The notes beneath the pieces are model-generated. The model did not search any database. It saw only the letters and a list, made by a program, of their open reading frames with translations, and was not told where the DNA came from. Of a stretch of 13,009 nucleotides of DNA, positions 6,840 through 13,009 are shown one piece after another (within the stretch, counting starts at the first letter, position 1; every line of letters starts with the position of its first letter). The position numbers and the translations under genes are program-made. The stretch lies in NCBI RefSeq assembly GCF_946477055.1, contig NZ_CAMKXG010000084.1:1-13009 (forward strand). The letters are read 5' to 3'. The DNA comes from Lonsdalea britannica. GTDB taxonomy: Bacteria > Pseudomonadota > Gammaproteobacteria > Enterobacterales > Enterobacteriaceae.

Positions 6840-6968
6840 AACCACAACACTTCAATACCCTACCCGCCGCCCGCTCAAATCGAAACAACGGCCGACGGTG
6901 ACAAATTTCAGAGGACACAACTCACACACGTAACGATATAGCGCATCATTCCAACAGGAGGTTTCTCT

Positions 6969-7841
6969 ATGTGGCACTCGATCGGTCAATTATTGGCAGA
7001 ACACCTGGGGCCGGGAGAATTACAGGATCGCAGGGAACTGCCGGGCGGGGAGATTCATTCCGCAGGGTATCTTCGTTACGGCAAGCACGATGTCTTCATC
7101 AAAAGCGACACCCGGGAAATGTTGCCAAAATTTCGGGCGGAGGCGGAACAACTTGAGCTGCTGGCCCGCAGCGAAACGGTACACGTTCCTCAGGTGTATG
7201 GCGTCGGCAGCCATCGTGACGTCAGCTTTCTTCTACTGCAATACATTGAATTTAAACCCTTGGATGCGCACGGCGCATGGCGCCTCGGCGAACAGCTGGC
7301 ACGCCTGCATCAGTGGAGCGAGCAACCTCAGTTTGGTTTCGACTTCGATAACGATCTCTCCACCACCCCTCAGCCCAATGCCTGGCAGCGCCGCTGGTCC
7401 AGCTTCTTCGCCGAACAGCGTATCGGCTGGCAACTGCAGTTGGCCGCAGAAAAAGGGATGTCTTTCGGCGATATCGATACGTTGATTTCAGCCGTAGAAC
7501 AAAAACTCTCAGGCCACCAGCCGCAGCCTTCGCTGCTGCATGGCGACTTGTGGTCGAATAACTGGGGAAACAGCGCCAACGGCGTATATTTGTTCGATCC
7601 GGCCTGCTACTGGGGAGATCGGGAGTGCGATCTGGCGATGCTGCCGCTGATGCCTGCGTTACCGCCGCAAATCTACGACGGTTATCAACACGTCTGGCCG
7701 CTGGAAAAGGGATTTGTGGAACGACAGCCGATTTATCAGATTTACACGCTGCTTAATCGGGCGAATCTTTTTGGCGGGGCGTTTATCGCGGAAGCTCAAC
7801 GGGCAATTGATGCCCAATTACATACCGCGGATTCGCGTTGA
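6969..7841 (+). CDS. yniA: YniA, fructosamine kinase family protein
   Basis: Encodes 290 residues (E. coli YniA 286) and aligns along its whole length. It belongs to the fructosamine/ketosamine-3-kinase branch of the aminoglycoside-phosphotransferase-like kinase fold. Relatives phosphorylate glycated amines as a protein-repair step, but the substrate of YniA itself is not firmly established as far as I know. Visible kinase elements are the ATP-binding lysine K45 (VFIKSD), the helix-C glutamate near E58 (FRAEAEQLELL), the catalytic loop HGDLWSNN (191-198; D193, N198), and the metal-binding D210 in LFDPACYWGDRECDLAM. The start is supported by a full AGGAGG at 6956-6961, seven bases upstream. 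It is separated from sitD by 203 bp and from the convergent yniB by a hairpin, so it is probably transcribed alone. I could not pick out its promoter with confidence. Confidence 0.94.
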   Translation: MWHSIGQLLAEHLGPGELQDRRELPGGEIHSAGYLRYGKHDVFIKSDTREMLPKFRAEAEQLELLARSETVHVPQVYGVGSHRDVSFLLLQYIEFKPLDAHGAWRLGEQLARLHQWSEQPQFGFDFDNDLSTTPQPNAWQRRWSSFFAEQRIGWQLQLAAEKGMSFGDIDTLISAVEQKLSGHQPQPSLLHGDLWSNNWGNSANGVYLFDPACYWGDRECDLAMLPLMPALPPQIYDGYQHVWPLEKGFVERQPIYQIYTLLNRANLFGGAFIAEAQRAIDAQLHTADSR

Positions 7842-7842
7842 C

Positions 7843-7863
7843 GGAGTGGGCCTCGCCCACTCC
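7843..7863. terminator. Bidirectional hairpin between yniA and yniB
   Basis: A perfect 8-bp stem, GGAGTGGG (7843-7850) with CCCACTCC (7856-7863), and a 5-base loop, lying in the 33-base gap between two convergent genes and starting two bases after the yniA stop. There is no clear T-run on either side, so termination strength is uncertain. Confidence 0.65.
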
Positions 7864-7874
7864 CATTCTCGTCG

Positions 7875-8423
7875 TCAGGCAATCAGACCGATGACTTTTA
7901 ACACGACATAGCCAATAGCGGCGACGATGATCGGCAAAATGTACAGCGGGAAGAACTGCAGCAGAACGGTGTGACGAGGAAGTTTGACCCGGGTTTCCAG
8001 CTCTTCACGCGTTTTCCCGTCATTGCCTTTGGCGTTTTCCAGGATCATCTGGTCTTCCAGACCTTCACGAATATGCTTCACCTGCCGCGAAAGACGCGCG
8101 CCGGACACCTGCAACGCCAGCCCGACAAAGATCAGGATATAAATGAGCCAGAACATCATGGTCGGCGAAGCAAAGACGCGGCTAAAATCCGGCACCGGCG
8201 AGTTATACCAGAAGAGGTTGAGAAACGGTGTGTTGAAGCGAAGCACTTCCACAACCAAATGCAAAAAGTCCTGCATCACCCCATTTATCCCCTGCTTCCT
8301 CTCCGTGAAGTCATAAATGACATTCGCCAGAGAAATGATCGTTGAAAGCACGGCCGGAATAAAAATGATCCATCCCGCGATACGTTTAACCACGGCGATG
8401 AGGCCTGCCTGTTGATACGTCAT
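7875..8423 (-). CDS. yniB: YniB, conserved inner-membrane protein of unknown function
   Basis: Encodes 182 residues (E. coli YniB 178). The conserved start is MTYQQAGLIAVVKRIAGWIIFIPAVLSTI-like, and the block NTPFLNLFWYNSP (64-76) matches E. coli. Membrane segments are visible at about 15-33, 90-107 and 153-178, with a charged region between (RLSRQVKHIREGLEDQMILENAKG, about 110-133) that may be helical and cytoplasmic. The frame extends to 8486, but the ATG at 8423 gives the family N-terminus and has AAGGGGAA a few bases upstream. No function is known. It is oriented against yniA and divergent from hxpB, the same arrangement as in E. coli. Confidence 0.93.
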   Translation of the reverse strand: MTYQQAGLIAVVKRIAGWIIFIPAVLSTIISLANVIYDFTERKQGINGVMQDFLHLVVEVLRFNTPFLNLFWYNSPVPDFSRVFASPTMMFWLIYILIFVGLALQVSGARLSRQVKHIREGLEDQMILENAKGNDGKTREELETRVKLPRHTVLLQFFPLYILPIIVAAIGYVVLKVIGLIA

Positions 8424-8454
8424 GAGTTCCCCTTGATGAGTGACGCAGCCTAAA

Positions 8455-8486
8455 TATCTCAATGAGATAACACTTAGTGTAGACAC
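8455..8486. repeat. Cluster of small palindromes between divergent yniB and hxpB
   Basis: A perfect 7-1-7 inverted repeat, TATCTCA-A-TGAGATA (8455-8469), is followed at once by ACACT-T-AGTGT (8470-8480, 5-1-5), which overlaps GTGT-AG-ACAC (8477-8486). Their place 32-63 bases upstream of the yniB start suggests an operator or a compound promoter element. I do not recognise the regulator. Confidence 0.45.
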
Positions 8487-8582
8487 ATAAAAACCCGTTA
8501 GCAGGGTACTTCAGGTTTCCATTGAGTCAACGTTTTCTTAAGGGATGACCTTTTGAAGCAATGATTTAGCATCTAACTGGTT

Positions 8583-8588
8583 TATAAT
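8583..8588 (+). promoter_or_regulatory. Candidate -10 box for hxpB
   Basis: A perfect TATAAT lies 43 bases before the hxpB start. No good -35 sits at 16-18 bases; the nearest resembling hexamer, TTGAAG at 8553-8558, is 24 bases away. The assignment rests on the -10 alone. Confidence 0.4.
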
Positions 8589-8630
8589 TGCCACTCCCTT
8601 TGATTGTCCCCACCACAGGAGCCCAACCCT

Positions 8631-9296
8631 ATGCCTGCTATTTACCCCATCGACGCGGCCATTTTTGACATGGACGGATTGCTGATTGACTCCGAACCAT
8701 TCTGGGAGCGCTCCATACATGAAATCATCAGCGGATTGGGCGTGGATATGTCATCAACCGACGGCATGCCGGACCTGCTAGGTCTTCGCATCGATATGGT
8801 CGTTGCGCTCTGGTATCAGCATTCTCCCTGGAAAGGCCCCAGTAAAGAAGAAGTCACCACCCGCATCATCAAACGCACTATTCAGAGCGTGGAAGAAACA
8901 CGCCCTTTATTGCCGGGCGTGGAACAGGCTTTGCAGCTGTGCCGCAGTCAAAATCTGAAAATTGGACTGGCTTCCGCCTCGCCGCTGTTTATGCTGGAGC
9001 AGGTATTGGAGATGTTTAATCTGCGCGGTTACTTCGACACGCTGATGTCCGCCGACCAACTGCCTTACAGCAAGCCCCATCCCGAGGTCTATCTGCGCGC
9101 CGCACAAGCGCTGGAGGTTTCCCCTCTCGCCTGCGTCACGCTGGAAGATTCAGTCAACGGCATGATCGCGACCAAAGCCGCCCGCATGCGCTCTATCGTC
9201 GTTCCCGCGGCAGAGATGCGCAATGACGCGCGTTGGGCATTAGCTGACGTCAAACTAGAGTCGCTGCAACAACTGACCGCCTCCCACATCTCCTGA
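8631..9296 (+). CDS. hxpB: Hexitol/2-deoxyglucose phosphatase HxpB (YniC), HAD family
   Basis: Encodes 221 residues (E. coli 222). It is a HAD-superfamily subclass I phosphatase of the beta-phosphoglucomutase-like type. The E. coli enzyme dephosphorylates 2-deoxyglucose-6-phosphate and several hexitol phosphates. All four HAD motifs are visible: motif I FDMDGLLID (12-20; nucleophile D13, acid/base D15), motif II LASASP (113-118; S115), motif III lysine K148 in PYSKPHPEVY, and motif IV LEDSVNG (171-177; E172, D173 for Mg2+). The cap domain occupies about 22-90. The ATG at 8631 was chosen because AGGAG (8617-8621) lies nine bases upstream; a TTG at 8604 is in frame but adds non-conserved residues. 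It is a single-gene unit, divergent from yniB and followed by a hairpin. Confidence 0.95.
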   Translation: MPAIYPIDAAIFDMDGLLIDSEPFWERSIHEIISGLGVDMSSTDGMPDLLGLRIDMVVALWYQHSPWKGPSKEEVTTRIIKRTIQSVEETRPLLPGVEQALQLCRSQNLKIGLASASPLFMLEQVLEMFNLRGYFDTLMSADQLPYSKPHPEVYLRAAQALEVSPLACVTLEDSVNGMIATKAARMRSIVVPAAEMRNDARWALADVKLESLQQLTASHIS

Positions 9297-9306
9297 ACCA
9301 CATCGC

Positions 9307-9330
9307 GGTGCTCCGTCAGTCTGGAGCACC
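9307..9330 (+). terminator. Hairpin downstream of hxpB
   Basis: A perfect 8-bp stem, GGTGCTCC (9307-9314) with GGAGCACC (9323-9330), and an 8-base loop, ten bases after the hxpB stop. The next bases are not T-rich; a T-run (9365-9370) comes only 34 bases later. Probably a weak terminator. Confidence 0.55.
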
Positions 9331-9434
9331 CGTTCATCCCGTTTATCTCCAGCACCGCGTCATCCTTTTTTCCTTACAAAATGCAGGGATGTGTTCTCCG
9401 TAGCCTAAACCGGTTTTAACAGGTATATCAAACT

Positions 9435-9453
9435 GTTAATGAGAATGAATTTG
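9435..9453 (+). promoter_or_regulatory. Weak Fur-box-like sequence upstream of adhP
   Basis: GTTAATGAGAATGAATTTG matches the 19-bp Fur consensus at 13 positions by eye, mostly in the left half. It lies nine bases before the candidate -35. In an AT-rich promoter region such a score can arise by chance. Confidence 0.2.
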
Positions 9454-9461
9454 CTTCTTCT

Positions 9462-9489
9462 TTCACATTTTTTATCTCACCAATATGCT
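9462..9489 (+). promoter_or_regulatory. Candidate sigma-70 promoter for adhP
   Basis: TTCACA (9462-9467, 5/6) and TATGCT (9484-9489, 4/6) are separated by 16 bases. The predicted start near 9496 would give a leader of about 37 bases to the adhP ATG. Confidence 0.5.
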
Positions 9490-9532
9490 ACGCTTACTAT
9501 CGATATGCCACCAATACAACGGAGATGGTTTC

Positions 9533-10555
9533 ATGATGATGAAAGCAGCAGTCGCAAAAGCCTTTGGACAGCCTCTGGTGATCGAGCAAGTGCCGGTGCC
9601 GGAAGTGGGTCCAGGTCAGATATTGGTTAAAATTGTCGCAACCGGCGTGTGCCACACCGATCTCCACGCCGTAGAAGGCGACTGGCCGGTTAAACCTAAT
9701 CCGCCCTTCATTCCGGGCCACGAGGGTGTCGGACACGTGGTGAAAATCGGCGCAGGCGTCACTCACCTGAAAGAAGGCGATCGCGTGGGCGTTCCCTGGC
9801 TGTATTCCGCCTGTGGGCACTGTGATTACTGTCTGGACGGTTGGGAAACGCTGTGTGAAAAACAGCAGAACTCCGGCTATTCCGTTAATGGCAGCTTCGC
9901 TGAATATTGCCTGGCCGATGCCAATTACGTCGGTATTCTGCCGGACGACGTCGAGTTTAACGAAATCGCTCCGATTCTTTGCGCAGGCGTGACGGTTTAT
10001 AAAGGTCTGAAAATGACCGATACCAAACCGGGCGACTGGGTGGTCATTTCCGGTATCGGCGGTCTGGGCCATCTGGCGGTTCAGTATGCTAAAGCGATGG
10101 GCCTGAACGTTGCCGCCGTCGATATTGACGACAGCAAGCTGGAGTTCGCCAAACGTCTTGGCGCGACCGTCACCGTCAACGCCAAAAACACCGACCCGGT
10201 AGCGTATCTGAAAAAAGAAATCGGCGGCGCGCATGGCGTACTCGTCACCGCTGTCTCTCCGAAGGCGTTCGAACAAGCTATTGGTATGGCCCGCCGCGGC
10301 GGCACCATTGCGCTGAACGGTCTGCCGCCGGGCAAATTCGACCTGTCGATCTTCGACATGGTGCTGGATGGCATTACCGTGCGGGGCTCCATCGTGGGGA
10401 CACGTAAAGATCTGCAGGAGTCACTGGATTTCGCCAGCAAAGGCAAAGTGAAAGCGAATATCGCCGTCGAACCGCTGGAAAATATCAACGACATTTTCGC
10501 ACGTATGCATGCCGGTAAGATTGAAGGCCGTATCGTCGTCGATATGGCGTTGTAA
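9533..10555 (+). CDS. adhP: Zinc-dependent alcohol dehydrogenase AdhP
   Basis: Encodes 340 residues of the medium-chain dehydrogenase/reductase superfamily (AdhP type), a cytoplasmic NAD-dependent oxidoreductase that interconverts primary alcohols such as ethanol with aldehydes. Catalytic zinc ligands are C40 (GVCHTDLH), H63 with E64 (GHEGVGH), and C150 (LCAGVT). The structural zinc site has all four cysteines: C94, C97, C100 and C108. The Rossmann motif is GIGGLGH (174-180), and D197 in VDID suggests NAD rather than NADP. Three consecutive ATGs (9533, 9536, 9539) are possible starts; GGAG at 9521-9524 best fits 9533. The sequence looks closer to the AdhP of other Proteobacteria ([24 protein letters not shown]) than to E. 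coli AdhP, which differs in many places. It has its own promoter and terminator and separates hxpB from ydjM, which are neighbours in E. coli, so it may be a later insertion. Confidence 0.94.
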   Translation: MMMKAAVAKAFGQPLVIEQVPVPEVGPGQILVKIVATGVCHTDLHAVEGDWPVKPNPPFIPGHEGVGHVVKIGAGVTHLKEGDRVGVPWLYSACGHCDYCLDGWETLCEKQQNSGYSVNGSFAEYCLADANYVGILPDDVEFNEIAPILCAGVTVYKGLKMTDTKPGDWVVISGIGGLGHLAVQYAKAMGLNVAAVDIDDSKLEFAKRLGATVTVNAKNTDPVAYLKKEIGGAHGVLVTAVSPKAFEQAIGMARRGGTIALNGLPPGKFDLSIFDMVLDGITVRGSIVGTRKDLQESLDFASKGKVKANIAVEPLENINDIFARMHAGKIEGRIVVDMAL

Positions 10556-10564
10556 TCATCACTT

Positions 10565-10590
10565 CCCCGTGGGTTCGCCACGGGGATATT
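10565..10590 (+). terminator. Rho-independent terminator of adhP
   Basis: A perfect 8-bp GC-rich stem, CCCCGTGG (10565-10572) with CCACGGGG (10578-10585), a 5-base GTTCG loop and an AT-rich tail (ATATTTCATCTTT), nine bases after the stop. Confidence 0.8.
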
Positions 10591-10652
10591 TCATCTTTGT
10601 CACTTCGACGTCCCTTTTCCCCTGACCGCCTCGCTAAATCTGCCCAAATGCG

Positions 10653-10664
10653 CCTGTTAACAGG
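10653..10664. repeat. Perfect 12-bp palindrome upstream of ydjM
   Basis: CCTGTTAACAGG is fully self-complementary. It contains CTGT and ACAG, the LexA half-sites, but separated by 2 bases rather than 8, so it is not a LexA box. Its role is unknown and it may be chance. Confidence 0.3.
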
Positions 10665-10722
10665 GCTTGCTGTCACAAAGAGTTACGCCGTCACGTCTTT
10701 CACCTCTCCTCACATTATTTTA

Positions 10723-10742
10723 TACTGTATAAAATGACAGCC
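10723..10742 (+). promoter_or_regulatory. LexA (SOS) box of ydjM
   Basis: TACTGTATAAAATGACAGCC contains an exact CTGT-N8-ACAG (10725-10740) and matches the extended 20-bp consensus at 14 positions. It overlaps the likely -10 (TATACT, 10721-10726) and ends 14 bases before the start codon. E. coli ydjM is a known LexA-regulated gene, so repression by LexA and induction by DNA damage are expected. Confidence 0.9.
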
Positions 10743-10756
10743 TCCTGAGATATCGC

Positions 10757-11359
10757 ATGACCGCCGAAGGCCACCTTCTATTCGCTGTTGCCAGCGCCAT
10801 ATTCGCCAAAAAAGCAGAGCTTTCTCCCGCGCTTGCGGCCGGAGACTGGTGGCACATCATTCCTGCGGCCATGTTGACGTCTCTGCTGCCGGATATCGAC
10901 CACCCCAAGTCGGTACTCGGTCAACGCTTGAAGTGGATATCCATTCCCGTGGCGCGCCTGTGTGGACATCGCGGCTTCACCCATAGCCTGTTGGCGATTA
11001 TCGCCGGGCTGTATTTTATCCACACTCAGCTCCCCGCAAGTTGGCCCATTCCGGGCGACGTCTACCACGCCATGATCGTGGGCTACCTCAGTCATATCGT
11101 GGCCGATATGCTGACGTCCGCGGGCGTGCCGCTGCTGTGGCCGTGTCGCTGGCGATTTCGCTTCCCTATATTGCAAAGCCAAAAAGGCAATCAGCTTGAG
11201 CGAATGCTGTGTTCAGGCCTCATTATCTTGTCTTTATGGCAGCCCCAACGGTCGCTGGAAAGTTGGAACTATCCGCAGCCAACAAAATGGCTTCAGGGCC
11301 TCAGTTTGCAGCTCCACCAATTACTCACGCCGCAACGCAGCACTCTGCTGCGTTTTTAG
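10757..11359 (+). CDS. ydjM: YdjM, LexA-regulated inner-membrane metal-dependent hydrolase family protein
   Basis: Encodes 200 residues (E. coli 196) of the YdjM/YbcI family (PF04307), described as membrane-bound metal-dependent hydrolases; the substrate is unknown. Conserved polar motifs that could bind metal are EGHLLF (H6), LPDIDHPKS (D46, D48, H49), GHRGFTHSLL (H71, H76) and LSHIVADMLTSAGVPLLWP (H113, D117). Hydrophobic segments lie at about 31-48, 76-92, 103-118 and 150-165. The start gives the conserved MTAEGHLLF; its ribosome site (TGAGA) is weak, perhaps keeping basal expression low. The last codons (STLLRF) are encoded by the terminator hairpin that ends the gene. Transcription should be SOS-induced through the LexA box just upstream. 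Confidence 0.94.
   Translation: MTAEGHLLFAVASAIFAKKAELSPALAAGDWWHIIPAAMLTSLLPDIDHPKSVLGQRLKWISIPVARLCGHRGFTHSLLAIIAGLYFIHTQLPASWPIPGDVYHAMIVGYLSHIVADMLTSAGVPLLWPCRWRFRFPILQSQKGNQLERMLCSGLIILSLWQPQRSLESWNYPQPTKWLQGLSLQLHQLLTPQRSTLLRF
11334..11357 (+). terminator. Rho-independent terminator overlapping the end of ydjM
   Basis: A 9-bp stem pairs 11334-11342 (AACGCAGCA) with 11346-11354 (TGCTGCGTT), with a 3-base loop and a T-run to 11357. The T-run runs into the TAG stop at 11357-11359, so the entire hairpin is coding sequence. Confidence 0.88.
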
Positions 11360-11381
11360 GTGCAACCTGCCCTGTTTCCCG

Positions 11382-11411
11382 GTAACACCCACCGATAAGA
11401 CCTGCTATTCT
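11382..11411 (+). promoter_or_regulatory. Candidate extended -10 promoter for tcyP
   Basis: TATTCT (11406-11411) is preceded by TGC (11403-11405), an extended -10 motif. The -35 is poor (GTAACA, 11382-11387, 18-base spacer). The predicted start, near 11418, gives a leader of about 57 bases. Confidence 0.5.
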
Positions 11412-11422
11412 AGCGCGCCTGT

Positions 11423-11439
11423 CTCCCCACGCCGGGGAG
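11423..11439 (+). other. Hairpin in the tcyP 5' leader
   Basis: CTCCCC (11423-11428) pairs perfectly with GGGGAG (11434-11439) around a 5-base loop, close to the predicted 5' end. No T-run follows, so it is not a terminator. It may stabilise the mRNA 5' end. Confidence 0.45.
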
Positions 11440-11474
11440 CAAGATAAAAGATAACCAACGAGGGAGAAGTGGAG

Positions 11475-12866
11475 ATGAATTTTCCGCTCATACTGAATAT
11501 TATCGTTTTCGCCCTGCTGCTCATTGCGCTGAGTTTCTGCGGTAATGCACGCTGGAGTCTGGCGAAGAAAGTCCTGCTGGGTCTGGTACTCGGCGTCGTA
11601 TTAGGTTTGGGAATGCACCTGGTCTACGGCAGTAACGCCCCGGTCATTGCCCAGTCGATTGCCTGGTTCAATATCGTCGGCAATGGCTATGTCCAGCTGC
11701 TGCAGATGGTTGTGATGCCGCTGGTTTTTGTGTCTATTCTCAGTTCGGTCGCCAAGTTGCACAATGCCTCATCGCTCGGGAAAATCAGCCTTCTGACCAT
11801 CGGTACGCTGCTTTTCACGACGTTGATTGCCGCGCTGGTCGGCGTCTTCGTCACCAACCTGTTCGGGCTGAACGCCTCGGGACTCGTACAAGGGGCTCAG
11901 GAAACGGCCCGGTTGTCAGCCATTGAAAGCAACTATGCGGGTAAAGTCGCCGATCTTTCGGTGCCGAAGTTAATCCTGTCGCTTCTTCCCAAAAACCCGT
12001 TCGCGGATCTCACCGGCGCGAGTCCGACCGCCATCATCAGTGTGGTCATCTTCGCCGCTTTTCTGGGTGTCGCCGCGCTCCAACTGCTAAAAGACGACGC
12101 TGAGAAAGGCCAACGGGTTTTGATTGCCATTGATACGCTTCAGGCTTGGGTCATGAAGCTGGTGCGGCTGGTGATGCGTCTGACGCCTTACGGTGTGCTC
12201 GCGCTGATGACCAAGATGGTGGCCAGCTCAAACCTGCAGGACATCATTAAGCTCGGCAGCTTTGTGGTTGCCTCTTATCTGGGGCTGGCCATCATGTTTG
12301 TCGTCCATGCTCTGCTGCTCTCAGTGACCGGCATCAATCCTGCGCGCTTTTTCCGTAAGGTTGGCCCGGTACTGTCATTTGCTTTCACTAGCCGCTCCAG
12401 CGCAGCCACGATTCCGTTAAGTATTGAAGCGCAAACCCGACGCCTCGGCATTCCCGAGTCTATCGCGAGCTTCGCTGCTTCCTTCGGCACCACTATCGGC
12501 CAGAACGGGTGTGCGGGACTGTACCCTGCCATGCTGGCGGTCATGGTCGCGCCAACGGTCGGCATCAACCCGTTGGACCCGGTGTGGATCGCTACGCTTG
12601 TGGGCATCGTGACCATTAGCTCCGCTGGCGTCGCTGGCGTGGGCGGTGGCGCAACCTTCGCGGCGCTGATCGTCCTGCCTGCGATGGGGCTCCCGGTAAC
12701 ACTGGTGGCACTGCTTATCTCGATCGAACCGCTGATTGATATGGGGCGCACCGCGCTGAACGTCAGCGGCTCTATGACGGCAGGAACGGTAACCAGCCAG
12801 TTACTCAAGCAAACTGACAAGCAGGTATTCAATTCACAGGAAAACGCTGAATTAAAGCAGCAATAA
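11475..12866 (+). CDS. tcyP: L-cystine:cation symporter TcyP (YdjN)
   Basis: Encodes 463 residues, the same length as E. coli TcyP, and aligns throughout. It is a DAACS-family (glutamate-transporter fold) inner-membrane symporter that imports L-cystine and is reported in E. coli to respond to CysB and sulfur state. Re-entrant hairpin 1 with the serine-rich motif SRSSA lies at 306-310, [15 protein letters not shown] at 340-354, and the substrate/cation motif [12 protein letters not shown] at 422-433. There are about eight transmembrane helices. The ATG at 11475 was preferred over an in-frame GTG at 11469 because the family begins MNFPLI and AGGGAG (11461-11466) is eight bases upstream of it. 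I could not identify a CysB site by eye. The gene ends 25 bases before a strong terminator. Confidence 0.95.
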   Translation: MNFPLILNIIVFALLLIALSFCGNARWSLAKKVLLGLVLGVVLGLGMHLVYGSNAPVIAQSIAWFNIVGNGYVQLLQMVVMPLVFVSILSSVAKLHNASSLGKISLLTIGTLLFTTLIAALVGVFVTNLFGLNASGLVQGAQETARLSAIESNYAGKVADLSVPKLILSLLPKNPFADLTGASPTAIISVVIFAAFLGVAALQLLKDDAEKGQRVLIAIDTLQAWVMKLVRLVMRLTPYGVLALMTKMVASSNLQDIIKLGSFVVASYLGLAIMFVVHALLLSVTGINPARFFRKVGPVLSFAFTSRSSAATIPLSIEAQTRRLGIPESIASFAASFGTTIGQNGCAGLYPAMLAVMVAPTVGINPLDPVWIATLVGIVTISSAGVAGVGGGATFAALIVLPAMGLPVTLVALLISIEPLIDMGRTALNVSGSMTAGTVTSQLLKQTDKQVFNSQENAELKQQ

Positions 12867-12891
12867 GTCTGATAGCACGCGTTTAAAAACG

Positions 12892-12921
12892 AAAAAGCCG
12901 AACATGATGTTCGGCTTTTTT
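12892..12921. terminator. Bidirectional terminator shared by tcyP and osmE
   Basis: GCCGAACA (12897-12904) pairs with TGTTCGGC (12908-12915), flanked by AAAAA on the left and TTTTTT on the right, with a 3-base loop. The stem and T-tracts are good in both directions, suiting the convergent tcyP and osmE. Confidence 0.92.
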
Positions 12922-12937
12922 ATTCCTCAGTCCTGCA

Positions 12938-13009
12938 TTAACTCTGAGGGTGGGTATCGTATTCCTGACAGCTCTGGAAGCCTTTATTCAGGACATGCCC
13001 CGTTTCATC
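12938..13009 (-). CDS. osmE: OsmE, osmotically inducible lipoprotein, C-terminal 23 residues only
   Basis: The minus-strand frame enters from the right edge and ends at TAA (12940-12938). The 23 residues DETGHVLNKGFQSCQEYDTH-PQS match the end of E. coli OsmE as I recall it ([22 protein letters not shown]...). OsmE is an outer-membrane lipoprotein of the SmpA/OmlA (BamE-like) family, induced by osmotic stress. Its lipobox and start lie outside the window. The location next to tcyP agrees with the E. coli neighbourhood. The call rests on a short stretch, but the conserved pattern TGHV, then C, then EYDT, then PQ is distinctive. Confidence 0.82.
   Translation of the reverse strand, partial: DETGHVLNKGFQSCQEYDTHPQS

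Noticed and set aside
7971..8345. 124-codon plus-strand frame opposite yniB
   Set aside because: yniB on the other strand matches E. coli YniB over its full length; this frame has no family match.
8491..8510. ACCC...GGGT at 8493-8507 as a terminator
   Set aside because: Only a 4-bp stem, no T-run, and it lies upstream of hxpB where none is needed.
9497..10276. 259-codon minus-strand frame opposite adhP
   Set aside because: A long antisense shadow caused by codon bias of the strongly supported adhP gene.
10653..10664. CCTGTTAACAGG as a second LexA box
   Set aside because: LexA half-sites need 8 bases between them; here there are only 2.
12275..12832. 185-codon minus-strand frame opposite tcyP
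   Set aside because: Ser/Thr/Pro-rich composition typical of the reverse complement of a membrane protein gene.

Overview
The window is chromosomal DNA of an enterobacterium (Enterobacterales). Almost every gene is an end-to-end recognisable relative of an Escherichia coli or Yersinia gene, in E. coli-like local order: yobD-mntP-rlmA-cspC-yobF on the left and yniA-yniB-hxpB(yniC)-ydjM-tcyP(ydjN)-osmE on the right. These two blocks are far apart in E. coli but are joined here. With moderate GC and a Yersinia-type sit/yfe operon at the junction, this fits a plant-associated member such as the Pectobacterium/Dickeya/Brenneria group. That placement is inference, not proof.

Layout. 1-1207: the 3' end of yobD (cut by the window edge), a yybP-ykoY manganese riboswitch, and mntP (Mn2+ exporter). 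1208-2541: on the minus strand, the cold-shock-family operon yobF-cspC, its terminator, then rlmA (23S rRNA methyltransferase). yobF is a 44-residue gene that simple length-filtered ORF finding misses. 2542-3172: about 630 bp of AT-rich, apparently noncoding junction DNA. 3173-6813: a promoter with an overlapping Fur box, then sitABCD, a Mn2+/Fe2+ ABC importer whose four genes are chained by ATGA overlaps. 6969-9330: yniA (fructosamine-kinase-like), yniB (membrane protein, opposite strand) and hxpB (sugar-phosphate phosphatase). 9462-10585: adhP, a zinc alcohol dehydrogenase with its own promoter and terminator, sitting between hxpB and ydjM, which are adjacent in E. coli. 10723-11359: ydjM behind a LexA (SOS) box. 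11403-12921: tcyP, an L-cystine symporter, ending in a terminator shared with the convergent osmE, of which only the last 23 codons are present.

The clearest theme is metal homeostasis. A manganese exporter controlled by a Mn-sensing riboswitch lies about 2 kb from a Mn/Fe importer with a strong Fur operator, so the two should respond in opposite directions to metal. The remaining genes are ordinary housekeeping or stress functions. I see no CRISPR array, prophage, toxin-antitoxin pair, intact insertion sequence, tRNA or rRNA, and no clearly novel multi-gene system. The points most worth a second look are the altered spacing downstream of the mntP riboswitch, the palindrome inside the yobF-cspC promoter, the junction DNA at 2542-3172, the terminator that encodes the end of YdjM, and the adhP insertion.
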